From Crocinitomicaceae bacterium (GTDB taxonomy: Bacteria; Bacteroidota; Bacteroidia; Flavobacteriales_D; Crocinitomicaceae), in NCBI GenBank assembly GCA_030830785.1, contig JAURMI010000022.1, positions 62,001-126,000 on the forward strand: 64,000 bases of DNA, given 5' to 3'. Shown piece after piece: positions 27,849 to 35,286 of the stretch; position 1 is the first letter of the stretch; the number at the start of each line of letters is the position of its first letter. The translations under genes were made by a program, and so were the position numbers. The notes below the pieces were generated by a model, which was not told the DNA's origin, did no database searches, and worked only from the letters and a program-made list of their open reading frames with translations.

Positions 27849-28622
27849 ATGAAAAAAACAGCAATTTTTTTATTTCTTCTAACTACTTTAAGTTGTTCGA
27901 CAGATATAAAAAAAACTCAGCAGAAGCTTGATCAAAACATTGCCTCTAACTATGTTCAAAAGGTTGAGAATGGTGATATTTCAGTAGAAGAAGAAAATCC
28001 TTATCATTTAGTGGATGTTCAAAGTCTTAATGCCAACATTTTAATTGATCTTAAGTATACGGGAACCGATAATTTTCTAGGGGAACGACTTTATTACATT
28101 ATAGACAAAGCCTATTTGCAGCGAGATGTTGCCCAACGATTATCGCGTGTACAAGAATTCTTGTCAAAGACGCACCCAGGTTTTAGACTTTTAATTTACG
28201 ATGCACTCAGGCCCGTTTCAGTTCAAAAAAAAATGTGGGATGCACTAGACACCTTGCCTATTTCTCAGCGTGTAAAGTTCGTGTCTAACCCTAAAAATTT
28301 AAGTTTACATAATTTGGGAGCGGCAATTGATTTAACGATTGTTAATCAACAAGGCTTACCTTTAGATATGGGGGCAGGTTTTGATGACATTCGCCAAATT
28401 GCATACCCTAGTATGGAACAATCTTTTTTAAAAAGTGGGCAATTAAGTGTGCAACAAATAGAAAATAGAAAAATACTGCGCACAGCCATGCAATCACAAA
28501 GTTTTAGGCAATTACAAACTGAATGGTGGCACTATAATGCCTGTAGTAGAGAAGAGGCCAAACAAAAATATACAGTGATTTATAACGAAAGCCAATTGAA
28601 ACAAATAAATTCAAAAAATTAA
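27849..28622 (+). CDS. VanX/DdpX-like D-Ala-D-Ala dipeptidase lipoprotein (M15D)
   Basis: Zinc peptidase expected to cleave D-alanyl-D-alanine in the periplasm. A lipoprotein signal (TLSC, Cys16) precedes the M15D domain: YTGTDNFLGERLY, the substrate-binding Arg in YDALRPVSVQKKMWD near 120, the first zinc site SLHNLGAAIDLTI (His and Asp near 155-163) and the catalytic-zinc block TEWWHYNA near 225 (Glu and His). These are the VanX residues. Vancomycin-resistance genes are absent, so cell-wall recycling is the likelier role. Confidence 0.9.
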   Translation: MKKTAIFLFLLTTLSCSTDIKKTQQKLDQNIASNYVQKVENGDISVEEENPYHLVDVQSLNANILIDLKYTGTDNFLGERLYYIIDKAYLQRDVAQRLSRVQEFLSKTHPGFRLLIYDALRPVSVQKKMWDALDTLPISQRVKFVSNPKNLSLHNLGAAIDLTIVNQQGLPLDMGAGFDDIRQIAYPSMEQSFLKSGQLSVQQIENRKILRTAMQSQSFRQLQTEWWHYNACSREEAKQKYTVIYNESQLKQINSKN

Positions 28623-28624
28623 AT

Positions 28625-29035
28625 ATGAAATCTGCATTATTGTCTTTAGCCGGACTACTTTTAGGATCCTTAACAATTTTTACAATAGAACAGCTTGGCC
28701 ATATACTTGTAAAAGCTCCAGAGGGCTTTGATTTATCTACAAAAAAAGGTCTCATTGAAGCAATGCCATTTATGGGGATGTGGCATTTCATGGTGCCATT
28801 TTTGGGCCATGCTATTGGAACCTTTGTTGGTGCATATTTTGTGTGTAAATTAAAAGTTGATCAACCACTTATCAAATCAATGGCCATTGGATTTGCATTT
28901 TTAGCAGGGGGTGTTTTGATGGTTGTGATGTTACCTCAAACGCCACTATGGTTTATTTTACTCGATTTAATTGTAGCTTATTTGCCGATGGCCTATTTAG
29001 GATATAAACTTGGAACAAGGAAGTCTATTCAATAG
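28625..29035 (+). CDS. Four-helix membrane protein of unknown function
   Basis: A 136-residue integral membrane protein with four hydrophobic helices: about 3-23, 54-75 (MWHFMVPFLGHAIGTFVGAY), 84-105 and 108-128. His residues sit at the ends of the second helix. I do not recognise the family. It starts two bases after the dipeptidase stop and closes the forward cluster; its 3' end overlaps the convergent outer-membrane gene by 11 bp. Confidence 0.75.
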   Translation: MKSALLSLAGLLLGSLTIFTIEQLGHILVKAPEGFDLSTKKGLIEAMPFMGMWHFMVPFLGHAIGTFVGAYFVCKLKVDQPLIKSMAIGFAFLAGGVLMVVMLPQTPLWFILLDLIVAYLPMAYLGYKLGTRKSIQ

Positions 29036-29783
29036 GGCCCTGTTGAAATATAAGTCGGCCTGGTCTCTTGTAAGCAATAAAGTATTTAAAATCAAGTCCG
29101 AATCCAGAAGCATTGACATCGCCAACGGCCGCTTGCTTAAAATTCTCATACTGGTATCTCGATAGGAGCACAAAGGCAGGTTGTAGCTGAACAAAAGCTG
29201 TTGCACCGAGAATAAATACACCCGCTCTCTTATTGCGATATTCAAATCCGAAACCCATGCGGAGGTCTAGTCCTACTTTTTTATTGATATCAACAAGTCC
29301 GACTTGCCTAAATTCATGTTTGTCATAGGGGTTAATGTAGGTTGCTACACTTGTTGGTTTGTAAAGTATCGCGCTTCCCAAATATGCATTGGCGTAAATG
29401 TTACGACTGAGTTGAATACCTATATTACCCTGAATTGGCACTTCAAATTGTACAAAGCGCAAGCGTTGATCTACAGTGAGCGCGCTATCAATGCGTGTAC
29501 TTTGAATTGAAAAGTTTCGCTGATTATAATAAAGCCCAGTTTCCAAGGAAATAAGATCCGTTAAGCCATAGCGTAAAACACCGCCGAAGGTATAGCCCAA
29601 AGCGGGTGTTATATTTGTTTTAAGCAAGCTGTCTTCAAAGTATTGTATTCCGGATTGCATTTGTTGCATTGGAAGTATCTGGCGGTATTGAAATCCAAAA
29701 AAATTTGGTTTACCCAATTGATTAAGTGCTTGAGAAAAAGCAATGTTAGGGATAAGAAATACAATAGCTAATAAATAGCGCAT
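29025..29783 (-). CDS. Outer-membrane beta-barrel protein
   Basis: A 252-residue protein with signal peptide (MRYLLAIVFLIPNIAFSQA). The mature part has alternating amphipathic strands (ALGYTFGGVLRYGLTDLISLETGLYY-type patterns, VGLDLRMGFGFEYRN) ending FGLDFKYFIAYKRPG, as in PorT/OmpW-like small barrels. Function unknown. The ATG at 29783 is preferred to a TTG six bases upstream. It follows the nitroreductase gene by 35 bp on the same strand. Confidence 0.8.
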   Translation of the reverse strand: MRYLLAIVFLIPNIAFSQALNQLGKPNFFGFQYRQILPMQQMQSGIQYFEDSLLKTNITPALGYTFGGVLRYGLTDLISLETGLYYNQRNFSIQSTRIDSALTVDQRLRFVQFEVPIQGNIGIQLSRNIYANAYLGSAILYKPTSVATYINPYDKHEFRQVGLVDINKKVGLDLRMGFGFEYRNKRAGVFILGATAFVQLQPAFVLLSRYQYENFKQAAVGDVNASGFGLDFKYFIAYKRPGRLIFQQGPIE

Positions 29784-29818
29784 ATGCAAAGTAACAAAAA
29801 ATGTATAGATTTAATGGC

Positions 29819-30409
29819 TTATTGTTCTATCCAGGAACAATTGTACTCTAAAGGCCTGCGGTGCTGATTCTTAGGCCAATCAATATTGGGATAGCCTATA
29901 TAAAACAAGCCCAAACATTTATCTTTTTCTTCAAGGCCTAAAAATGTTTTCATAGCGGGGCTGTAAATGAGTTTAGGAGTGGCCCAGAAACCACCAAGCC
30001 CATAGGCCGTACAACTTAAATGTAGGTTTTGAATAGCACAGGCTACAGCTTCAATTTCTTCTATTTCAAGTATTTTTTCAGTTTCTTGTCTTTTCATGCA
30101 AATTGCAACTACAGCTGAAGCGAGTAGGGGCCTTCGCAATAGTTTGGCTAGTTTGGCATCGTCTTGTTGTTCTACTGGTGTCAAATTCAAATAGGTTTCG
30201 CCAAGAAAAGTGCTCAATTTTTGACGGCCGTCTTCAATAAAAACATGAAAGCGCCAAGGTTGCGTATTGCCATGGGTGGGTGCCCATTGGGCATTGTTGA
30301 GTAGTAGTTCAATCTGTTCTTTATGGACTTTCCTCTGTGAGAATTGTTCAGGATATATAGTTCTTCTAGATCGTATTAGGTCGTTTATTTCTGAAAGATT
30401 GAAGCGCAT
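29819..30409 (-). CDS. Nitroreductase-family flavoprotein
   Basis: FMN-dependent NAD(P)H oxidoreductase of 196 residues. The family signature is seen in LIRSRRTIYPEQF (residues 11-23, FMN phosphate binding), NAQWAPTHGNTQPWRFHVF (38-56) and the late GLGGFWATPKL and CLGLFYIGYP segments. Substrate unknown; such enzymes reduce nitro compounds, quinones or flavins. Length is normal for the short single-domain forms. Confidence 0.92.
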   Translation of the reverse strand: MRFNLSEINDLIRSRRTIYPEQFSQRKVHKEQIELLLNNAQWAPTHGNTQPWRFHVFIEDGRQKLSTFLGETYLNLTPVEQQDDAKLAKLLRRPLLASAVVAICMKRQETEKILEIEEIEAVACAIQNLHLSCTAYGLGGFWATPKLIYSPAMKTFLGLEEKDKCLGLFYIGYPNIDWPKNQHRRPLEYNCSWIEQ

Positions 30410-30425
30410 AAGAAATATTTATACG

Positions 30426-30433
30426 CAAAAGTA
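30426..30433 (-). promoter_or_regulatory. -7 promoter box of the nitroreductase gene
   Basis: Minus strand TACTTTTG, an exact TAnnTTTG match, 16 bases before the nitroreductase ATG. I see no good TTG at the -33 position. Confidence 0.5.
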
Positions 30434-30512
30434 ATAGATTAACCTTGATAATTTTATTTCAATTGACCATTATATGCCATAAGCCTAGCAGAAATATTGG
30501 TTTATTTTTCGT

Positions 30513-30542
30513 AAAAAAAAGCGCCTATTTAGGCGCTTTTTA
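30513..30542. terminator. Terminator after the tandem lipoprotein genes
   Basis: Perfect stem AGCGCCT (30520-30526) / AGGCGCT (30531-30537) with loop ATTT. An A8 run on the left gives a U run for minus-strand transcripts from the lipoprotein pair; a T run on the right makes it bidirectional. Confidence 0.88.
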
Positions 30543-30556
30543 GGTTATTTCGTTAA

Positions 30557-30844
30557 TTATTCCATTGATTTTTGCATTTCTTTAAATGAATCACATTTTT
30601 CAAGTTCTTCTTGCATTTTCTTCCTCTCTTCATCTGATTTATTTTCATAAAGTTTTTCACATGCTTTAGATTCATCCTTATATTTTTCTTCAATTTCTTT
30701 GAGTTTCGTTTGGTCATCATTTGCAGCCATAACCTCTTTCATCATTTCAACTCCCATATCCGCACAACCGCAAACTGTGGTTCCTCCACAAGAAGTTAAT
30801 AACAACATTGAAAATGCTGCAACTGGTAAGATTAATTTTTTCAT
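30557..30844 (-). CDS. Small charged lipoprotein, tandem copy A
   Basis: 95 residues. Lipoprotein signal MKKLILPVAAFSMLLLTSCGG with Cys19, then a short Cys motif VCGC at residues 25-28, then a highly charged helix rich in Lys and Glu with two more Cys (SKACEKL, EKCDSF). It is clearly a paralogue of the neighbouring gene at 30871-31152: signal peptides and Cys spacing are the same. The extra Cys residues could form disulphides or bind a metal. No known function. Confidence 0.82.
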   Translation of the reverse strand: MKKLILPVAAFSMLLLTSCGGTTVCGCADMGVEMMKEVMAANDDQTKLKEIEEKYKDESKACEKLYENKSDEERKKMQEELEKCDSFKEMQKSME

Positions 30845-30870
30845 AATAGTTATTAAGATTTTATTTTAAA

Positions 30871-31152
30871 TTATAATTTTTCTAATTCTTTATATGCATC
30901 ACATTTTTTTGCTTCTTCCTGCATTTTCTCTTTCTCTTCACTAGTTTTCCCTTCATCTAATTTCTTACATGCTTCTTCTTCGTCCTTATATTTTTCTTGA
31001 ATTTCTTTCATTTTTGTTTCATCACCATTTGCTGCTTTCATTTCTTTGGACATTTCCAAATAAGAATCCATGCAACCGCAAACTGAAGTGCCGCCACAAG
31101 AAGTTAAAAATAACATCGAAAATGCAGCAACTGGTAAGATTAATTTTTTCAT
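30871..31152 (-). CDS. Small charged lipoprotein, tandem copy B
   Basis: 93 residues, paralogue of the gene just downstream. The signal peptide differs at one residue (MLFLTSC versus MLLLTSC), Cys19 is the lipid site, the VCGC motif is kept, and the charged helix has Cys at the matching places (EEACKKL, KKCDAY). The bases just before both ATGs are also alike (an AATAACTATTATG context on the minus strand), so the duplicated unit included the leader. It is probably the first gene of a two-gene transcript. Confidence 0.82.
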   Translation of the reverse strand: MKKLILPVAAFSMLFLTSCGGTSVCGCMDSYLEMSKEMKAANGDETKMKEIQEKYKDEEEACKKLDEGKTSEEKEKMQEEAKKCDAYKELEKL

Positions 31153-31231
31153 AATAGTTATTTAAAGATTTTCTCTAAACTAATGAAAATTTAATAATGA
31201 ATCGCTAAATGAAGAAATAAAAATCCCATTT

Positions 31232-31855
31232 ATGAATATTTATATCTTAGACCAAAGTCGTATTTTCATAATAAAAAAAATGAATTTTTATCAACTTCCA
31301 TACACTTGGTCTTATCCTCAATTAAAGTGCTACTTAAAAATCATGTTTTGCTCAGAGGTGAATTTCAATTATATGTCTAATGATGGTATGCTTTTTTTAA
31401 CGCAGTGGGCCTCTTTATGTGCTCAATTTAAAGTATTTAAATTGCAAGAACATTTTCTCGAATTAAATGAAGAATTGAAAAAAGATCAATCTACTTTTTT
31501 TCAAAATTGTTTTAAAGAGAGTTTAGAAGTTGGATATACGAAAGATCAAAAAGAATTTATAATTCAAGGGTTGTTGAATTCTCCCGAGAATTTAATGCAA
31601 TTATATTTCACTTTTCTTTTACATGATTATTTATTTACTAATGATGTAAGTCAATGTACAATTGATGTCAATATGAAATTTCATCAAATTACAAACCAAG
31701 GAGCTCCATATCATTTACTTCCTCATGGCATTGCCTTACCGGGATATGCATTTCTAAGCATTGAAAGCTTTCAGAGTTATCTTTCAAGGGTCTGTGATCA
31801 TTGGATGAATAAGGGGGATTTTATTTTAGGAATTGACCAGCGTAACATGAATTAA
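31232..31855 (+). CDS. Orphan gene, unknown function
   Basis: 207 residues if read from the ATG at 31232; an ATG at 31280 gives 191 residues starting MNFYQLPYTWSYPQL and may be the true start, since the first 16 residues look unlike a conserved N-terminus. No signal peptide or clear membrane helix. Aromatic and Cys-containing (residues such as CSEVNFNYM, WASLCAQF, CFKESL), mostly helical by composition. I do not recognise it. A terminator follows. It lies divergent from the tandem lipoproteins in the accessory pocket. Confidence 0.65.
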   Translation: MNIYILDQSRIFIIKKMNFYQLPYTWSYPQLKCYLKIMFCSEVNFNYMSNDGMLFLTQWASLCAQFKVFKLQEHFLELNEELKKDQSTFFQNCFKESLEVGYTKDQKEFIIQGLLNSPENLMQLYFTFLLHDYLFTNDVSQCTIDVNMKFHQITNQGAPYHLLPHGIALPGYAFLSIESFQSYLSRVCDHWMNKGDFILGIDQRNMN

Positions 31856-31872
31856 TTGTAAATATTAAAAAA

Positions 31873-31905
31873 CAAAAAACCCAACATCATCGTGCTGGGT
31901 TTAAC
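31873..31905. terminator. Terminator between convergent genes
   Basis: Stem AAACCCAACA / TGCTGGGTTT with one mismatch and a loop of about six bases, with A-rich sequence to the left. It separates the orphan gene (plus) from the FISUMP gene (minus). Confidence 0.75.
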
Positions 31906-31933
31906 TAGACAGGAACATAAATTCTTAAAATGT

Positions 31934-33340
31934 TTACGGTTTCCCTTTTATTTTAATTTTTGTAACTTTTATGGTTTCAATTACCTCAACTATTTGACCA
32001 TTAGCCAAAACCGAAACCTTGAATTTCTCCTTCTTTTGAACTTCGTTTTGAGAAACGGACTCATCAAATGTAAATTTTAAATCTGGTAAGTCATTAGCGC
32101 TTTTAAAAATTTCATCTCCTTTGTAGAATAACAATTTCTTGTACCCAGAAACATATTCAGAATTAATTAATTCAATTTTTCTGTCTATAACTAAATCCAT
32201 TTTGCTTTTAAAAGGTATTTCAAAACCATAGACATTTTTCATAAATATTTCAGGGTTTAATTTTGGAAGGTCTAATTCAGTGTTTATAGCCGTCCCATCG
32301 ATATCAAAGCTTAAGAGATAATTACCATTTTCAAGCTTTATGATTTCTTGTTTATTCTCTTGGATGTAAGTGTTTGAATTTGAATCATCTATAATTATAA
32401 CTTCACCTAATTTTTTTTCTTTAAGAGCAGTCATTATAAGATCTTCCGTTATTGCGTCTTTGAAGTACATTTGACTGCTATATAATTTTGCCGCCTGCTC
32501 AACTTCTTTGGACCTCATTAAATCACTAATTCTTTCTCCGACTCTTTTACGTAATTCTCTATTTTTATGTTCAAATAAAAAACTCACAGATGGGAATTGT
32601 GATTGTTGTTCAGAAGTGAGGTCTTCCCATTTAGGACTTTCGACGCCTTTTACACACCTACAAGGCATTGCCGTAATACTAGATGTTAACTGAGGATATA
32701 TATCATGACATTGATACTGGGTTATATGAACCAAATACAATATGTTATTTTCAAGATCACGGTCTCCTGCCCAAGATTTAAAATCATCGGCTGCTTCTAG
32801 TGTACCGTAGGGGCTCAAAACGTTATTTGGTTTTGCACTAAATCCTGTTGAATTGCTTTGAGAAAACGCCCAAGATTTTTGGGCCTTTAATTTGTCATTA
32901 ATGCTTTTTTCGCATGGTATATCCTGATCCTCATGCCAGCCTCCATTATGGATCATCAGAAGGTGCCAATCAATTATGGTTGGTATGCGCCAACCTTCTG
33001 GGCATACACCTCTAGTATCTTTAACAGCAGATCCATTGTATAATATATTTGGAATACCTGATTTCACTGAAAAATAGCCAGGCTGATTCTCACCCTCGTC
33101 AATAATGAAGTCAAGATATTTGTCTCTGGTATCTCTCCCCCAATATTTCTCTCCAGACCCAGGCATCTGCATGATTGGATCACCATTTCTGAATTTGGTA
33201 GTTTTCAAATTTTCGGTCATCCATATTTGAGTACCGATTTTTTTGGTTGGGTAGACATTACCTTCAATATCAGTTACTTGAGCATTAAAAGAATAGAGAG
33301 AATAAAATGTTGCTAAAGTGAGTTGAAAAATCTTATACAT
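31934..33340 (-). CDS. FISUMP-domain secreted protein
   Basis: 468 residues with a signal peptide (about 1-20). The first ~255 residues are a 'Fibrobacter succinogenes major paralogous' domain: VTDIEGNVYPTKKIGTQIWMTENLKT at 22-47, GVCPEGWRIPTIIDWHLL near 110, SGFSAKP-type TGFSAKPNN near 160 and a late Cys-containing RCVKGVE. The C-terminal ~210 residues are unrelated to anything I know; they include repeated acidic and beta-rich segments. There is no T9SS sorting domain, so surface display, if any, must use another route. It sits in the accessory pocket. Confidence 0.82.
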   Translation of the reverse strand: MYKIFQLTLATFYSLYSFNAQVTDIEGNVYPTKKIGTQIWMTENLKTTKFRNGDPIMQMPGSGEKYWGRDTRDKYLDFIIDEGENQPGYFSVKSGIPNILYNGSAVKDTRGVCPEGWRIPTIIDWHLLMIHNGGWHEDQDIPCEKSINDKLKAQKSWAFSQSNSTGFSAKPNNVLSPYGTLEAADDFKSWAGDRDLENNILYLVHITQYQCHDIYPQLTSSITAMPCRCVKGVESPKWEDLTSEQQSQFPSVSFLFEHKNRELRKRVGERISDLMRSKEVEQAAKLYSSQMYFKDAITEDLIMTALKEKKLGEVIIIDDSNSNTYIQENKQEIIKLENGNYLLSFDIDGTAINTELDLPKLNPEIFMKNVYGFEIPFKSKMDLVIDRKIELINSEYVSGYKKLLFYKGDEIFKSANDLPDLKFTFDESVSQNEVQKKEKFKVSVLANGQIVEVIETIKVTKIKIKGKP

Positions 33341-33573
33341 GTCCTAAAGATAATGAAAAACATTATTTTTTACAATCTTCTGTGAATAAATTTTTTGATT
33401 TTTCATATCTTCTTTTGATCATTGCAATGCATTCAAAATGGCATTTATTCTTCGTCTAATTTTAAACCAAATTTATTTATCTAAAATTTACTATTGTTAT
33501 ATTATTTATAACCGTTGACTGAAACTTGTATAAACTTTGGTTTAGGACATTTTACAACTAATTATTTTGAAGC

Positions 33574-33614
33574 AAAAAAAAAGCTCCTCGATTTAGCTGA
33601 GGAGCTTTTTTTTT
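33574..33614. terminator. Strong bidirectional terminator
   Basis: Stem AAGCTCCTC (33581-33589) / GAGGAGCTT (33599-33607), loop of nine bases, flanked by A7 and T8 runs. It terminates the minus-strand lipoprotein gene that ends at 33627. Confidence 0.9.
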
Positions 33615-33626
33615 GTAGTCAAATGA

Positions 33627-34478
33627 TTACATAGCTTTTAATGCAGCGTTCAACATTTTTGTCTGAATTTTAATGAAACGTGAAATTTGTTTTGAGGTTA
33701 ATTTATCATTGTTTCTAGCTTTGTCCATTTCACTATCTAGTTTTTTCGCTTTCTCGAGCAGCTTAGGGTATCTAGATATTGCGTTTATGTCACCGCTCAT
33801 CGATTTTTTGAATAAAACAATGTATTCTTCAACAAAATCTTCATAATCGTTGAGCATTTCATCGTACTCATCTTCACTTAATGATTCTCCGTGTCCTTCA
33901 GAATCCAAATCAGCATCTATTTCAGTATCATTTGACTCTTTTCTGAATCCAACTTTGGAGCCTACTTTAAATTTACTCCAATTTTTGATAATATCCTCTT
34001 CAGGGTAATCTCCTAACTCGATTTGGAAGGTAACCCAACCATCTTCACCAGCATCCAGAGAAAGGCCATCGTCTATCAAGCGGTGACCATTGCATGAAAT
34101 CGGACGTAGACCTGGAATTGGTTGACCTTTCGAATCAAATATTGTCATTTCAAGCCCTGTATAATTACCGTTTAACGTTTCGATATCCCATTCCAACTCT
34201 TTGGAAGTCCTTTCTACGTTCAACTTGATTTCCCAGACTTGTTTGTGTGTATTTTTTACCCACTCTGCATTTGTAAGCTCTAAAAAGTTGACAGTTACTT
34301 CCTTGTTTTTTATTGTTAAATAGTCTCCCAATTCACCGTTAATTTCTTTTCCATCTGAAAGAATAGAAGCCGTTGATAATTTAGGCGAAAAAGCCATTAA
34401 GTCTTCTTTAGTAATTTCATCCCCTCCGCAGCTTGTTAAAAATACAGATATTAACAGCGTAGTCATTCCTTTTTTCAT
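33627..34478 (-). CDS. Lipoprotein of unknown function
   Basis: 283 residues. Lipoprotein signal MKKGMTTLLISVFLTSCGG (Cys17). The middle (residues ~50-165) is beta-rich with a calcium-like acidic content; around 170-190 it becomes very acidic (DTEIDADLDSEGHGESLSEDEYDEM), and the last ~75 residues form charged helices (EYIVLFKKSMSGDINAISRYPKLLEKAKKLDSEMDKA is the pattern, then a Lys-rich end). Not a family I can name. Its promoter has a -7 box at 34504-34511. Confidence 0.75.
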   Translation of the reverse strand: MKKGMTTLLISVFLTSCGGDEITKEDLMAFSPKLSTASILSDGKEINGELGDYLTIKNKEVTVNFLELTNAEWVKNTHKQVWEIKLNVERTSKELEWDIETLNGNYTGLEMTIFDSKGQPIPGLRPISCNGHRLIDDGLSLDAGEDGWVTFQIELGDYPEEDIIKNWSKFKVGSKVGFRKESNDTEIDADLDSEGHGESLSEDEYDEMLNDYEDFVEEYIVLFKKSMSGDINAISRYPKLLEKAKKLDSEMDKARNNDKLTSKQISRFIKIQTKMLNAALKAM

Positions 34479-34503
34479 AGTAATAAAATATTGTGATTTT
34501 AAT

Positions 34504-34511
34504 CAAATGTA
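34504..34511 (-). promoter_or_regulatory. -7 promoter box of the orphan lipoprotein gene
   Basis: Minus strand TACATTTG, an exact TAnnTTTG match, 25 bases before the ATG at 34478. The TTG upstream is too far away (27 bases) to be a standard -33 element. Confidence 0.5.
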
Positions 34512-34653
34512 ATGATTTTTTAAGTGTTTAATTAATGTCAATACAAAAAGATGCCGTCCGCATTCATGCTCCTTCCTCCCTGCGTGCAGTGGACAAAACG
34601 TCATTATTTGCTTCACTCATTTGGATTTTTTTAATTTATTACTCCTCTTGTGA

Positions 34654-34845
34654 ATGAAATTAAAAGGGCGTATGGGATTCCATACCCTGGAAAACATATC
34701 CAGCAGTTCATCTATGACACTTCATGTTTATGCACACCCAATTGATATATGCGAAGTTTACAACGAAAAGATCGGATGCTTCGAAACTGTCAAATTTGAA
34801 CATGACTCGATTGCAAAAATTAAAGATGTTACCAATATCAGTTGA
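34654..34845 (+). pseudogene. C-terminal remnant of a cysteine dioxygenase
   Basis: The 63-residue frame reads GFHTLENISSSSSM, then TLHVYAHPIDICEVYNEKIG and CFETVKFEHDS. This matches the end of cysteine dioxygenase (the cupin strand with G-x-H-x-x-EN, the LHxYxxPI/F segment and the terminal strand with the conserved Cys). The iron-binding N-terminal two thirds are absent: an in-frame stop (34651-34653) lies directly upstream and the 150 bp before it show no cupin sequence in any frame I could read. It is therefore a fragment of a gene that was truncated by deletion or rearrangement. Expression is doubtful. Confidence 0.7.
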
Positions 34846-34889
34846 TAAATTAAAACTTATGCTAATTAGCATCAATCAAATAAAATCAA

Positions 34890-35064
34890 ATGCCTGAAAC
34901 CTATAACAAAAAAGGAAGAGAGAAAAAAAAACGCAAAAAAGAAGTTAAAACATTTAAAGCGTGAAGCAAAAAAAGAAACTAAACCAATGGGGAAGCTTGA
35001 AGATATGATTGCATATGTTGACGAAAATGGTAACATCTCAGTTACGCCCCATAATCAAGATTGA
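34890..35064 (+). pseudogene. Frameshifted Lys-rich 'AYVDENGN' protein (cold-shock-associated family)
   Basis: From ATG 34890 the frame reads MPETYNKKGREKKKRKK and stops at 34962-34964. The +1 frame continues the same protein: KLKHLKREAKKETKPMGK, then LEDMIAYVDENGNISVTP, stopping at 35062. Joined, this is the N-terminal module of a well-known Bacteroidota family (MxETxNKKExEKKKxKK ... DMxAYVDENGN) that often precedes a cold-shock domain; here no such domain follows. The shift falls at an A9 run (34923-34931) or A6 run (34935-34940). It may be a real mutation, a sequencing error, or slippage. A strong terminator follows, as for a live gene. Confidence 0.7.
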
Positions 35065-35111
35065 ATTAAAAGCATTAGAGAAATATCAAAATAAATTTTC
35101 TTGTTTCTAAA

Positions 35112-35150
35112 AACAAGAAACCCTGATGCATTACATCAGGGTTTCTTTTT
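35112..35150. terminator. Strong terminator before tRNA-Arg
   Basis: Perfect 13-bp stem AGAAACCCTGATG (35116-35128) / CATCAGGGTTTCT (35134-35146), loop CATTA, followed by TTTT. On the minus strand it lies immediately after the tRNA-Arg 3' end, so it can terminate both the frameshifted gene and the tRNA transcript. Confidence 0.92.
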
Positions 35151-35151
35151 G

Positions 35152-35225
35152 TGACCTCGTCAGGATTCAAACCTGAAACCTTCAGAGCCGTAATCTGATG
35201 CTCTATTCAGTTGAGCTACGAGGCC
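35152..35225 (-). tRNA. tRNA-Arg (anticodon ACG)
   Basis: The 74-base minus-strand sequence folds into a full cloverleaf: acceptor GGCCTCG/CGAGGTC with discriminator A, D stem GCTC/GAGC, anticodon stem TCAGA/TCTGA with loop TTACGGC (anticodon ACG, read as ICG), T arm TCAGG/CCTGA with loop TTTGAAT. CCA is not encoded. The wobble A should be deaminated to inosine. Confidence 0.95.
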
Positions 35226-35236
35226 ATTGCAGAGTG

Positions 35237-35244
35237 CAAATCTA
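35237..35244 (-). promoter_or_regulatory. -7 promoter box of tRNA-Arg
   Basis: Minus strand TAGATTTG, an exact TAnnTTTG match, 11 bases before the tRNA 5' end. The expected -33 region has no clear TTG. Confidence 0.6.
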
Positions 35245-35286
35245 CGAACTTTTTTATAAATGATTTGTTTTTAACATAAAATCGAT

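Noticed and set aside
27849..28622. VanX-like gene as vancomycin resistance
   Set aside because: No VanH, VanA-type ligase or VanRS nearby; it is a lipoprotein beside dapA, fitting cell-wall recycling.
33341..33573. Spacer between the FISUMP gene and the next terminator, with a TAAATTTG box on the minus strand (33468-33475)
   Set aside because: The box is about 128 bases from the start and lacks a -33 element; no gene or structure is otherwise visible in this AT-rich stretch.
34500..34650. Search for the missing N-terminal part of cysteine dioxygenase upstream of its remnant
   Set aside because: No frame shows cupin metal-site sequence; only a short frame starting MSIQKDAVRIHAP is seen and it resembles nothing.
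35152..35225. Possible attachment site with a mobile element next to tRNA-Arg
   Set aside because: No integrase, no transposase and no second copy of the tRNA 3' end found by eye in the window; kept only as a weak inference.
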